This document shows, piece after piece, positions 40,725 to 48,501 of a stretch of 48,501 nucleotides of DNA. The translations under genes were made by a program, and so were the position numbers. The notes beneath the pieces are model-generated. The model was given only the letters and a program-made list of their open reading frames with translations. It was not told where the DNA came from and did not search any database. How positions within the stretch are numbered: position 1 is the stretch's first letter; every line of letters begins with the position of its first letter. The stretch comes from Mesobacterium pallidum. Lineage in GTDB: Bacteria > Pseudomonadota > Alphaproteobacteria > Rhodobacterales > Rhodobacteraceae. The stretch is from the NCBI RefSeq assembly GCF_019966535.1, contig NZ_JAIMID010000032.1, positions 1 through 48,501 on the forward strand. Reading direction: 5' to 3'.

Positions 40725-43088
40725 ATGGCCGAGATTTCGCCCACCCTGTCGCTGCCCTACATGCAGGCCTCGCAGGCCCAGAAACACGTGACCCACAACG
40801 AGGCGCTGCGCCTTCTGGACATGCTGGTGCAGGTCTCGGTCGAGGCGATCGGCGGCACCCTGCCCCCGGTCCTGCCGGCCGAGGGCGAGGCCCATGTCAC
40901 GGGCACCGGCGCGGGGGGCGCCTGGGCCGGCCATGACCACGAGATCGCGACCTGGTCCGACGCGGCCTGGCATTTCGTGACCCCGCAGGCGGGTTTCCTG
41001 GTCTGGGACAAGTCCCAGGCCGGGCTGCGGGTCTGGACCGGCGCGGCCTGGATCAACCCGCCGGTCGACCTGCAGAACGTCGGCGGGCTGGGCGTCAACA
41101 CCGGCTTTGACGCGACCAACCGGCTGGCGGTCTCGGCCCCCGCCACGCTGCTGAGCCACGAGGGCGCCGGGCACCAGCTGAAGATCAACAAGGCGGCCGC
41201 CGCCGAGACCGCGTCGCTGCTGTTCCAGTCGAACTGGACGGGTCATGCCGAGATGGGGCTGTCGGGATCGACGGGCTTTTCGGTCAAGGTCTCGCCCGAT
41301 GGCGGCAGCTGGGTCACCGCCCTGTCGATCGACCCGGCCAGCGGCGCCCTGTCGGGCGCGGCCGTCCAGGCCAGCGCCGGGGACGCCGGCGCGGGCCGGG
41401 TGATGAAGGTCGGCGGCTTCGGCCTGGGCGCCACCGGGGATGCGCCGCTGATCGCCGACCTCAACGCGACGGCGACCCCCGCCGGCACCTGGCGCTTTAC
41501 CGCCGCCACGACGAATGCCGCCAGCCTGCCCGCCGCGCTGCAGGGCGGCACCGGCGCGATCACCGTGGCGCGCCAAAGCGCGACCGAGGCGCGGATGACC
41601 GCCTGGGCCACGGGCGCCGCGGACGACAGCTGGAGCCGCCGGCTGGCGGGCGGCGCCTGGGGCCCCTGGGGCCGCAACCATGCGGAGGCGAATACCGCCC
41701 GCGACGGCGCCGGGCAGCTCTATTCCGCCCCGCACCTGATCAGCCGCATCCTGCCCAGCCTGTCGGAAAACCCCGCCGATGCGGTGACCAATGCCGCCGC
41801 GCTGAACGCCGCGCTGGCCGAAAGCGCCGCCACGGGCAAGACTGTCCGGACCGCGGGCCAGACCGTGCCGCTGGGCGCGCGCATCGTGCCGCCCGAGGGC
41901 GGCGGCTGGCGCTGGGACAGCGCCTCGGACTTCCTGCTGCTGGCCACCTACGAGGACCAGGGCGGCTACCTGCGCCCGGCGAACCCCAACATCCACCAGT
42001 CCGACGTGCGCATCGAAGGCTTCCGGCTGGCCTCGGACATCGACCCCGCGACCGGGCATCCCTATGCCGGCAACGTGTTCTTTGCCGCCTTCGCCGACAG
42101 CGAGCTGAACGGCGTCCGGGCCGAGAACTACTACGGCGACCAGGCCTTCCTGATCGCGCTCTACAACAGCCGCATGGACATGCCGTACTACTACACGGTC
42201 GATCCCGACGCGGGCACCGGCGGCATCCGCCTCCTGGGCGGCGAGGACAGCATCGTCTACGGCGCCAAGGGCCGGTCGGGCGATGACGGGCTGCAATTCG
42301 TGCCGGGCAATTCGCTGGCCGCGCCGCTGTCGAACCTCGCCACGCGCAATTGCCATTACATTGGCGGCACGGTGGAAACCTATGCCCGCGCCGTCATCGC
42401 CTTCATCGACACCAACGTGACCGAGAACATCGTCGGCTGCGGCTTTACCGGCGTGCGCGGCCGGCTGCTGGGCTCGGTCGGCTCGGTACGCTCGGCGTCG
42501 TTCGGCAGCTACAACACCACCGGGTCGGTCATCGGCCTCAAGGTCGGCGACACGGTGCTCGAGGAAAGCGCCCGCACGGGCGGCGGCAGCGTCTACCTGC
42601 TGGGCGGCGTGCAGGACAGCGACTTCGACATCACCGTGATCGCGCCCGACCGCCAGGTGCTGCGCATCTCGGAGGACAATTTCCAGAGCTCGGGCGCCCT
42701 GCCCCGGCGCAACACCGTACGTATCCGTTCGGACCAGGCGCCGCGCACCGGCACCACGGTGATGGTCTCGATCGAGGAAGGCATCGACAACCAGGTGACG
42801 CCCCATGTGCGCGCCCCCGCCGCCACCTCGGCGGTCTATGTCTCGGGCTCGGAGGGCACCTGTCTCAAGGATGGCCAGGTCACCGGCATCCAGACCGGCG
42901 AGTTGGGCCTGTCGGTGGTCTCGGCCGCCACGGCGCTTGATTGCGTGAACATGAAGTTCCGCGGCACGGGCACCGCCTATTCCTTCCAGCAGACGCCCGC
43001 CGCCTCGGCGCGGATGATCGCCTGCGATCTCGGCGGCCAGGCAAGCACCGGCTACACCCCGGGTGTGCTGGCCTACGAACGGGCGTAA
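40725..43088 (+). CDS. Tailspike-like protein: DUF2793, pyocin-knob-like and beta-helix regions
   Basis: The N-terminus (SPTLSLPYMQASQAQKHVTH, residues 5-24; GAWAGHDHEIATWSDAAWHF; LVWDKSQAGLRVWTGAAW) is a clear DUF2793 domain of phage and gene-transfer-agent tail proteins. Residues about 240-318 resemble a pyocin-knob fold (AGTWRF, GAITVARQS, RRLAGGAWGPWGRN). From about 350 (DAVTNAAALNAALAESAATGKTV) to the end is a right-handed beta-helix of the pectate-lyase superfamily, with repeated short strands and turns. No signal peptide or neighbouring phage gene exists. The order is that of a tailspike depolymerase, so it may bind or cleave polysaccharide, or be a leftover of phage origin. It is divergent from the lipoprotein gene. 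Confidence 0.75.
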   Translation: MAEISPTLSLPYMQASQAQKHVTHNEALRLLDMLVQVSVEAIGGTLPPVLPAEGEAHVTGTGAGGAWAGHDHEIATWSDAAWHFVTPQAGFLVWDKSQAGLRVWTGAAWINPPVDLQNVGGLGVNTGFDATNRLAVSAPATLLSHEGAGHQLKINKAAAAETASLLFQSNWTGHAEMGLSGSTGFSVKVSPDGGSWVTALSIDPASGALSGAAVQASAGDAGAGRVMKVGGFGLGATGDAPLIADLNATATPAGTWRFTAATTNAASLPAALQGGTGAITVARQSATEARMTAWATGAADDSWSRRLAGGAWGPWGRNHAEANTARDGAGQLYSAPHLISRILPSLSENPADAVTNAAALNAALAESAATGKTVRTAGQTVPLGARIVPPEGGGWRWDSASDFLLLATYEDQGGYLRPANPNIHQSDVRIEGFRLASDIDPATGHPYAGNVFFAAFADSELNGVRAENYYGDQAFLIALYNSRMDMPYYYTVDPDAGTGGIRLLGGEDSIVYGAKGRSGDDGLQFVPGNSLAAPLSNLATRNCHYIGGTVETYARAVIAFIDTNVTENIVGCGFTGVRGRLLGSVGSVRSASFGSYNTTGSVIGLKVGDTVLEESARTGGGSVYLLGGVQDSDFDITVIAPDRQVLRISEDNFQSSGALPRRNTVRIRSDQAPRTGTTVMVSIEEGIDNQVTPHVRAPAATSAVYVSGSEGTCLKDGQVTGIQTGELGLSVVSAATALDCVNMKFRGTGTAYSFQQTPAASARMIACDLGGQASTGYTPGVLAYERA

Positions 43089-43140
43089 GCGGCGCGGCCG
43101 GGATTGCCGGTCACGTGCAGGCGCCCATACCGCAGGGCCC

Positions 43141-43225
43141 GTGGGGGGCCAGCCCCCCACACCGCACGACCCGTGGGGGGCCAGCCCCCCACACCCCCCG
43201 GAGTTTATCGGCACAATGAAGACCG
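43141..43225 (+). repeat. REP-like repeat element, copy C (two hairpins)
   Basis: GTGGGGGGC-CA-GCCCCCCAC occurs twice in tandem (43141-43160 and 43173-43192), followed by CCCCCCGGAGTTTATCGGCACAATGAAG, which parallels CCCCCGGAGTTTAGAGGC in copy B. It lies after the tailspike-like gene and may serve as its 3' hairpin. Confidence 0.6.
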
Positions 43226-43342
43226 GAGCCCCGCTCCTGTTTTCAGTTTGCCGCAGATACTCTCTCCAGGGGCGCCCTGGACGCCCGCAGTCACGGCTCA
43301 GGGACCGAGAGACAATCCCCGGGGTGCCGGGACGGAGATGCA

Positions 43343-43373
43343 AAAGGGCCGCCCCCGACCGGGGCGGCCCTTT
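43343..43373 (-). terminator. Terminator of the giant RTX gene at 43399
   Basis: AAAGGGCCGCCCC (43343-43355) and GGGGCGGCCCTTT (43361-43373) form a perfect 13-bp stem with a five-base loop. On the minus strand it ends in TTTT, 26 bp past the RTX stop. It would also work for the plus strand. Confidence 0.85.
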
Positions 43374-43398
43374 CCATTCGCTGCCGCATGGTGCGCCG

Positions 43399-46300
43399 TC
43401 AGAGGAACAGCACGTCTGTCGCGTCGAGATTGGCCAGCACGGTCGACATCACGGTGATCGTGTTCACCCCGTCGCCGTGCAGGTCGTAGACGAAATCCGC
43501 GCCGACCTGGGTCGAGGCCGCCATGAAGTCGGCAAAGGTCTTCACGCCGATCGTGTCAGCGGCAAAGACCAGCACGTCGTGATCCCCGCCGGCGATCGCC
43601 GGGGTGAAGTTCTCGATCGTGTCGTTGCCGAAGCTGGCGCCGTTGAAGACGAAGGTGTCCGACCCGCCGCCACCGTTCAGGATGTCGTTGCCGAGACCCC
43701 CGGCCAGGCTGTCGTCGCCGGCCCCGCCGTAGAGCGTGTCGAACCCGGCATCGCCGTAGAGCAGGTCGTCGCCGGCATCGCCGTAGATCTCGTCGGCGCC
43801 GATGCCGCCGTCGAGCTGGTCGTTGCCGTCCTGGCCGCGCAGCGTGTCGTTGCCGTCATCGCCCGTCATGGTGTCGTTTCCGTCCCAGCCGGTCAGGCTG
43901 TCGTCGCCGAGGTTGCCGCCCAGCAGGTCGTGGCCGGTGCCGCCGTCGATCGTGTCGTAGCCCTTGCCACCCCAGATCGTGTCGTTGCCCGACCCGCCCA
44001 TCATGACGTCGAAGCCGTCATTGCCGGACATGTTGTCGTCGTCCTCGTTGCCGTACATCTCGTCGTTGCCGAGACCGCCGACCATCGTGTCGTTGCCGGC
44101 ATTGCCTTCCATCGTGTCGGCCCCGTCGTCGCCCGAGAGGTAGTCGTTGTCCGCCCCCCCCGAGAGGCTGTCGGCGAAGGTCCCGCCGAACATGACGTCG
44201 TCGCCGGCACCGCCCAGCAGGGTGTCTTCGCCCTTGTGGCCGTTCAGCGTGTCATTGCCGAGACCGCCGTCGATCGTGTCGAACCCGTCCTGGCCGTTGA
44301 GCTCGTCGAAACCGTCGCCGCCGTAGATCTCGTCGCCATGGATGCCGCCCCAGATCAGGTCGGCGCCCGAGCCGCCGTAAAGCAGGTCGAAGCCCTTGTG
44401 GCCGACGATCGTGTCGTTGCCGTCGCCGCCGAAGATCGTGTCGTAGCCGTTCTCGCCCAGGATCTCGTCGTCGCCGCCGTTGCCGTGCAGCTCGTCGAAC
44501 TGGTAGCCGCCCGAGATGAAGTCGTTGCCGGCGCCGCCATGCACGGTGTCGTTGCCGTCGTTGCCATACATGGAATCGTCGCCGTCGCCGCCGTGCAGGT
44601 CGTCGAAGCCCTGGCGACCATACATGGTGTCGTCGCCGTCGCCGCCATCCAGCACGTCGAAGCCGACCCCGGCCTCGAGGAAGTCGTGGCCGCCCTGGCC
44701 CGAGAGCGTGTCGTTGCCGTCCTCGCCCTCCAGCCTGTCGTCGTCGTCGCCGCCGAAGACCGCGTCATCGCCGACGCCGCCCCACAGCTCGTCGCGACCC
44801 GCGCCGCCGGTGAGCTCGTCGTTGCCGTCCTGGCCCCAGAGCGTGTCGTCGCCATCGGCGCCGAAGAGCGAGTCAAAGCCCTTCTGGCCGCGGACCAGGT
44901 CGTTGCCCTCGTCGCCGTTGATGCTGTCGCCGCCCTTGCCGCCGCTGATCGTGTCATCGCCGGTGCCGCCGTTCAGCAGCTCGTTGCCGTCGTTGCCCTC
45001 GATGTAGTCGTTGCCGGCGCCGCCCTGGGCGGTGTCGTCGCCGCTGCCCGCGATGATCGTGTCGTCGCCGGCATCGCCGACCAGGCTGTCGTCGCCGTCG
45101 CCGCCCTCGATGTAATCGTTGCCGGACCAGCCGTAGACCTCGTCGTTGCCGGTGCCGCCGTAAAGGATGTCATGGCCCTGGCCGCCCTTGAGCTGGTCAT
45201 TGCCGCCATCGCCGTAGATCGTGTCGTCGCCGAACGAGCCGAAGAGCGTGTCGTCGCCCTCGATGATCTCCTGCGCCGCGGGCAGGATGATGTCGTACCA
45301 CGACCCGGCCAGCTCGCTGTCGAAGAAGGCGGGCACGATCTGCATCGTCTCGAGGTTGATCGCGTGATCGACCCAGTCCGCGGCCACGTACTCCTCGACC
45401 GAGGCGAGGTTGTAGAACCGGGTGATGACCCAGGTGCGGAAATCCTCTTCGGTAAAGCCGCTGTCGCCGCGCAGCAGGTCGTTTTCCTCGCCGCCGTCGA
45501 GCGCGTCGTTGCCGCCGCCGCCGATCAGGATGTCCTCGCCGAAATCGCCCGCCAGCGCGTCGTCATCGGCGCCGCCGTCCAGCCAGTCGTTGCCGACCGA
45601 GCCGAAGAGGTAGTCGCTGCCCTCCTCGCCCCAGATCATGTCGTCGCCGCGGTTGCCCTCGGTCTGGTCGTCGCCGCTGCCGGTGATCAGCAGGTCGGCC
45701 TTGTCGTCGCCATGGGCGCGGTCGTCGCCGCCGAAGGTCAGGATGATGTCCGCGCCTTCGTTGCCGGCCACGTCGTTGCCGATGTCGTTGTCGAACCAGA
45801 CGTCGTCGCCGAAGCCCATGGTCTGGTTGGCGCCGCCCAGGTCGAACTGTTCCTGCAGGTCGGTGCCCGAGCGGTTCCAGTAATGGTCGTGGAAGTTGGT
45901 CACGTCGAGCACTTCGGCGGTGTCGTCGAAGACCACCACGCGGATCGCCTGGTCCTCGGGGCTGTCGTCCACGTCCGGCGGCGCGACCAGCTTGAGATAG
46001 GTGTCGATCGGCACGCTGTCGGTGTCGAAGATGCTGACGTCGAGATCGCCGAGGTTCACGTTCTTGAGGATCAGCGTGCCGCGCTCGGTGGTGAGCTGCA
46101 CGTCATCGTCCACCTGCACCAACTGGCTGAACAGGAAGTCCGAGCTGCGGCCGACCGCCGACATGTCGATCCGGTCGAGATCGACGTCGAAATCCATGAT
46201 CGTGTCGATCCCGTCCTGCGGGTTGGTCACGATCAGCGTCTCGCCCAGGAAGGAGTCGCCGCTGTAGATGTAGTCCTGGCCGCGGCCGATCACGAAGATG

Positions 46301-48501
46301 TCGGCGTCATGCTCGGCGCTGTCGTCGAACACGATCTCGCCGTCGACCAGCGAGACCGAGAAGTCGAAGGCCTTGGCCAGCGCATCGAGCCAGGCCGCGG
46401 TCTCGTTCCCGGCGCCATCGAGGTTCTCGAGGATGGTCAGGAAGTCGGCCATGTGCAGCGCGTGGTCGCCGTACATGATGTTCTCGTCGGCGCCGCCGAT
46501 GAGGATGTCGCGGCCCGCGCCGCCCAGCAGCCGGGTGCCGCCGGTGATCTCGAGGGCGACCTCGCCGGTCTCGCGGTTGTAGCTGCGCGACCGGGTCGAG
46601 GAGCCGTCGACAAGGTCGTTGCCGTCGCCGCCGTCGAGGAAGCCGGCCAGGTAGATCGCCTGCACCAGGTCGTCGCCGGTGCCGCCGGTGGCCCCGGCAA
46701 AGGCCCATTGCGGACCGTCAAGCACCGGGCTTGCCAGGAAGGCGGGCGTCGTCGCCGTCGCCGGCTGGTAGCTGAAGTGGACCTGGTCGTCGCCCGCCCC
46801 GCCCGCGGCATAGCGGTCCTCGTTGAGGTTGGTTTCCATGTAGTCGGCGCCGCCGCCGCCAAAGATCACGTCATCGCCGTTGTCGCCGAAGACGAAATCG
46901 TCGCCCTCGCCGCCATGGACGAAGTCCGAGCCCTTGTTGCCCGCGGTGTGGTCGACCCCGTCCTGGCCATAGAGGCGGTCGTCGCCTTCCTTGCCGGCCA
47001 CCGTGTCGTCGCCGGTGCCGCCCCACATGGAGTCGTTGCCTTCCTGGCCGAAGGTGTTGTCGTTGCCGGCCCCACCGTAGATCAGGTCGTCGCCGGCCCC
47101 GCCCGAGATCAGCTCCTCGTCGCCGTCGCCGCCGTAGAGCGTGTCGTTGCCGTCCTCGCCGTCGAGGTAGTCGTCGCCGTCACCGCCGAGGATGCTGTCG
47201 TCGCCGCCGCCGCCGAAGGCGGTGTCGTCGTCGTCCTGGCCCAGCAGCGTGTCCCGGCCGTCGCCGCCGATCAGCGAATCCTCTCCGAGCCCGCCGAGGA
47301 TGCTGTCGCGGCCCTCGTTGCCCTCGAGCCAGTCGTCGCCCTCGTCGCCGCGCACGGTGTCGTTGTTCTCGTTGCCGAAGAGGCTGTCGTTGCCGGTGCC
47401 GCCGTAGATGAGGTCGTCATCCTCGTTGCCCGAGACGTAGTCGGCCCCGTCGCCGCCGTAGATCGTGTCGTTGCCGCCGCCGCCGCCGATGAAGATGTCG
47501 TCGCCCGCGCCCGCGTCGATCCAGTCGTCGTGATCGGCGCCGTAGATCTCGTCGATGCCGCCGCCGCCCTCGATGCTGTCGCGGCCCGCGCCGCCGGCGA
47601 TGTAGTTCGCCCCGTCGCCGCCGATCAGCGTGTCCCAGCCGTTGCCGCCCTCGAGCGTGTCGTCGCCGAGTTCGCCATAGATCAGGTCGAAGCCGTCGTT
47701 GCCTTCCATCAGGTCGTTGCCGGCGCCGCCGTGGATCGTGTCGTCGCCGTCGTTGCCGTAAAGGCTGTCATCGCCGTCATCGCCGAAGATGAGGTCGTTG
47801 TCCTCGTTGCCGAAGAGCGCATCGATGCCGTCGCCGCCGAGAATCGTGTCGTTGCCGAAGCCGCCGCCGACGGTGTCGTTGCCGCCCGCCGCGGTGATGC
47901 TGTCGTTGCCGAGATCGCCGGCAATGGTGTCGGCCCCGTCGCCCGCGGTGATGGTGTCGTCGCCGTCGCCGCCGTTCAGCGTGTTGTCCCCGATCAGGTC
48001 GACCAGCGTGTCCGACCCGGTGCCGCCATCCAGCCAGTCGTTGCCCGAGGCGCCGTCGATGAAGTCGGCGCCGTCGTTGCCCTCGAGGAAGTCGTTGCCG
48101 AAGCCGCCCTCGACCGTGTCGTCGCCCTCGTTGCCGTACAGGCTGTCGTCGCCGCCATTGCCGAGCAGGCGATCGTTGTCCTCGTTGCCCGACATGTGGT
48201 CGTTGCCGTCGCCGCCCTTGAGCGTGTCGGCCCCGGTGCCGGCGCCGATCGTGTCATTGCCCGCGCCGCCCTCGAGGCTGTCGTCGCCGGTGTCGCCGGT
48301 GATGGCGTCATGGCCTCCGCCGCCCAGCACCGTGTCCGCGTCGAGCCCGCCGTGCAGCACGTTGTGGCCCGCGCCGCCGATCAGCGTGTCGAAGCCCGCG
48401 CCGCCCTCGAGCGTGTCGTCGCCCTCGCCGCCGTCAAGCAGGTCGTCGCCGTCGTTGCCCTCGAGGTAATCGTTGCCGGCCCCGCCCAGCAGGGTGTCGT
48501 T
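43399..48501 (-). CDS. Giant RTX calcium-binding protein, C-terminal part (continues from 1-1613)
   Basis: These 1,700 codons complete the protein that begins at 1613. The frame is open to the window edge, so the internal ATG at 48360 is not the start. Most of it is RTX nonapeptides. Two non-repetitive islands interrupt them: about 46840-45860 (with LDGPQWAFAGATGG, HMADFLTILENLDG and LDRIDMSAVGRSSDF) and about 45465-45260 (FTEEDFRTWVITRFYNLASV). The C-terminus (DTIENFTPAIAGGDHDVLVF...ATDVLFL) ends with the hydrophobic residues expected of a type I secretion signal. No enzyme motif was recognised. The protein lacks the aromatic 86-residue supramodule of the four other RTX proteins and so belongs to a separate subtype. 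A calcium-dependent surface or matrix role is inferred. Confidence 0.87.
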   Translation of the reverse strand, partial: NDTLLGGAGNDYLEGNDGDDLLDGGEGDDTLEGGAGFDTLIGGAGHNVLHGGLDADTVLGGGGHDAITGDTGDDSLEGGAGNDTIGAGTGADTLKGGDGNDHMSGNEDNDRLLGNGGDDSLYGNEGDDTVEGGFGNDFLEGNDGADFIDGASGNDWLDGGTGSDTLVDLIGDNTLNGGDGDDTITAGDGADTIAGDLGNDSITAAGGNDTVGGGFGNDTILGGDGIDALFGNEDNDLIFGDDGDDSLYGNDGDDTIHGGAGNDLMEGNDGFDLIYGELGDDTLEGGNGWDTLIGGDGANYIAGGAGRDSIEGGGGIDEIYGADHDDWIDAGAGDDIFIGGGGGNDTIYGGDGADYVSGNEDDDLIYGGTGNDSLFGNENNDTVRGDEGDDWLEGNEGRDSILGGLGEDSLIGGDGRDTLLGQDDDDTAFGGGGDDSILGGDGDDYLDGEDGNDTLYGGDGDEELISGGAGDDLIYGGAGNDNTFGQEGNDSMWGGTGDDTVAGKEGDDRLYGQDGVDHTAGNKGSDFVHGGEGDDFVFGDNGDDVIFGGGGADYMETNLNEDRYAAGGAGDDQVHFSYQPATATTPAFLASPVLDGPQWAFAGATGGTGDDLVQAIYLAGFLDGGDGNDLVDGSSTRSRSYNRETGEVALEITGGTRLLGGAGRDILIGGADENIMYGDHALHMADFLTILENLDGAGNETAAWLDALAKAFDFSVSLVDGEIVFDDSAEHDADIFVIGRGQDYIYSGDSFLGETLIVTNPQDGIDTIMDFDVDLDRIDMSAVGRSSDFLFSQLVQVDDDVQLTTERGTLILKNVNLGDLDVSIFDTDSVPIDTYLKLVAPPDVDDSPEDQAIRVVVFDDTAEVLDVTNFHDHYWNRSGTDLQEQFDLGGANQTMGFGDDVWFDNDIGNDVAGNEGADIILTFGGDDRAHGDDKADLLITGSGDDQTEGNRGDDMIWGEEGSDYLFGSVGNDWLDGGADDDALAGDFGEDILIGGGGNDALDGGEENDLLRGDSGFTEEDFRTWVITRFYNLASVEEYVAADWVDHAINLETMQIVPAFFDSELAGSWYDIILPAAQEIIEGDDTLFGSFGDDTIYGDGGNDQLKGGQGHDILYGGTGNDEVYGWSGNDYIEGGDGDDSLVGDAGDDTIIAGSGDDTAQGGAGNDYIEGNDGNELLNGGTGDDTISGGKGGDSINGDEGNDLVRGQKGFDSLFGADGDDTLWGQDGNDELTGGAGRDELWGGVGDDAVFGGDDDDRLEGEDGNDTLSGQGGHDFLEAGVGFDVLDGGDGDDTMYGRQGFDDLHGGDGDDSMYGNDGNDTVHGGAGNDFISGGYQFDELHGNGGDDEILGENGYDTIFGGDGNDTIVGHKGFDLLYGGSGADLIWGGIHGDEIYGGDGFDELNGQDGFDTIDGGLGNDTLNGHKGEDTLLGGAGDDVMFGGTFADSLSGGADNDYLSGDDGADTMEGNAGNDTMVGGLGNDEMYGNEDDDNMSGNDGFDVMMGGSGNDTIWGGKGYDTIDGGTGHDLLGGNLGDDSLTGWDGNDTMTGDDGNDTLRGQDGNDQLDGGIGADEIYGDAGDDLLYGDAGFDTLYGGAGDDSLAGGLGNDILNGGGGSDTFVFNGASFGNDTIENFTPAIAGGDHDVLVFAADTIGVKTFADFMAASTQVGADFVYDLHGDGVNTITVMSTVLANLDATDVLFL
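48266..48441. repeat. Internal RTX duplication, copy matching 205-380
   Basis: Partner of the stretch at 205-380. In the joined circle the copies are 378 bp apart, a whole number (14) of nonapeptides. Confidence 0.75.
48440..48501. repeat. Terminal direct repeat, right copy
   Basis: Identical over 62 bases to 1-62. Removing one copy gives a circle of 48,439 bp. Confidence 0.9.

Noticed and set aside
40725..43088. Prophage or gene-transfer-agent fragment
   Set aside because: Only the one tail-like protein is present; no capsid, portal, terminase, integrase or lysis gene was seen in the window.
48358..48360. ATG as the start of the giant RTX protein
   Set aside because: The frame is open upstream to the window edge, continues in phase into 1-1613, and this ATG lies inside a repeat without a ribosome-binding site.
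43399..48501. CRISPR-like or satellite DNA because of dense short repeats
   Set aside because: The periodicity is 27 bp, degenerate, and in frame with nonapeptides; there are no conserved repeats with unique spacers.
1..48501. tRNA, rRNA or riboswitch genes
   Set aside because: No cloverleaf, rRNA core or known riboswitch core was recognised on either strand by eye; a covariance-model search was not possible.

Overview
This GC-rich window looks like a complete or nearly complete plasmid-type replicon of an alphaproteobacterium, most likely the Roseobacter group of Rhodobacteraceae. Its first 62 bases recur exactly as its last 62 bases (1-62 = 48440-48501). One RTX gene runs off the left end and re-enters at the right end in the same frame, so the natural reading is a circle of 48,439 bp. 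The replication and partition block sits at 21.0-25.1 kb: parB and parA on the minus strand, then an origin with four phased 22-bp iterons and a perfect DnaA box, then a replication initiator of the Rhodobacterales RPA type (repA) on the plus strand. Two 16-18 bp palindromes of parS form flank ugd.

The cargo is dominated by two themes. The first is polysaccharide synthesis, modification and export: a GT4 glycosyltransferase, two GT2 proteins (one a tandem GT2), a 1,370-residue protein with a galectin-like N-terminus plus GT31-like and GT2-like catalytic regions, a UDP-glucose 6-dehydrogenase, an ABC-2 capsule-type exporter (permease, ATPase, and a co-polymerase with a very Gly/Gln-rich cytoplasmic N-terminus), and six sulfotransferase-like proteins. 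Together they suggest a sulfated, uronate-containing surface polysaccharide. The second theme is five secreted calcium-binding RTX proteins: a serralysin-type metalloprotease with a LamG-like insert, a CAP-domain protein, a propeller-like protein, and two giants of 1,673 and about 2,217 residues. Four of them share an 86-residue higher-order repeat. A TbpB-like surface lipoprotein and an orphan tailspike-like beta-helix protein (DUF2793 plus pyocin-knob plus beta-helix) complete the surface set.

Layout: RTX 5' part (minus, 1-1613); sulfotransferase, GT4, sulfotransferase, sulfotransferase operon (1984-6827); M10 protease and CAP-RTX (7249-11646); ugd (minus), hydrolase remnant, GT2 (11796-14707); capsule exporter (14800-18079); propeller-RTX (18389-21034); parB-parA-ori-repA-GT2 (21035-27074); galectin-GT31-GT2 giant (minus) divergent from two tandem sulfotransferases (27511-33356); sulfotransferase (minus), giant RTX (minus), lipoprotein (minus) (33402-40476); tailspike-like protein (40725-43088); RTX 3' part (minus, 43399-48501).

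No type I secretion genes (ABC, MFP, outer-membrane tunnel) and no outer-membrane polysaccharide exporter were found, so the cargo must rely on components encoded elsewhere. From memory, RPA-type 'biofilm plasmids' with polysaccharide genes occur in roseobacters; this replicon fits that idea but is unusually rich in sulfotransferases and RTX proteins. All functional calls come from reading motifs by eye; no database search was run.
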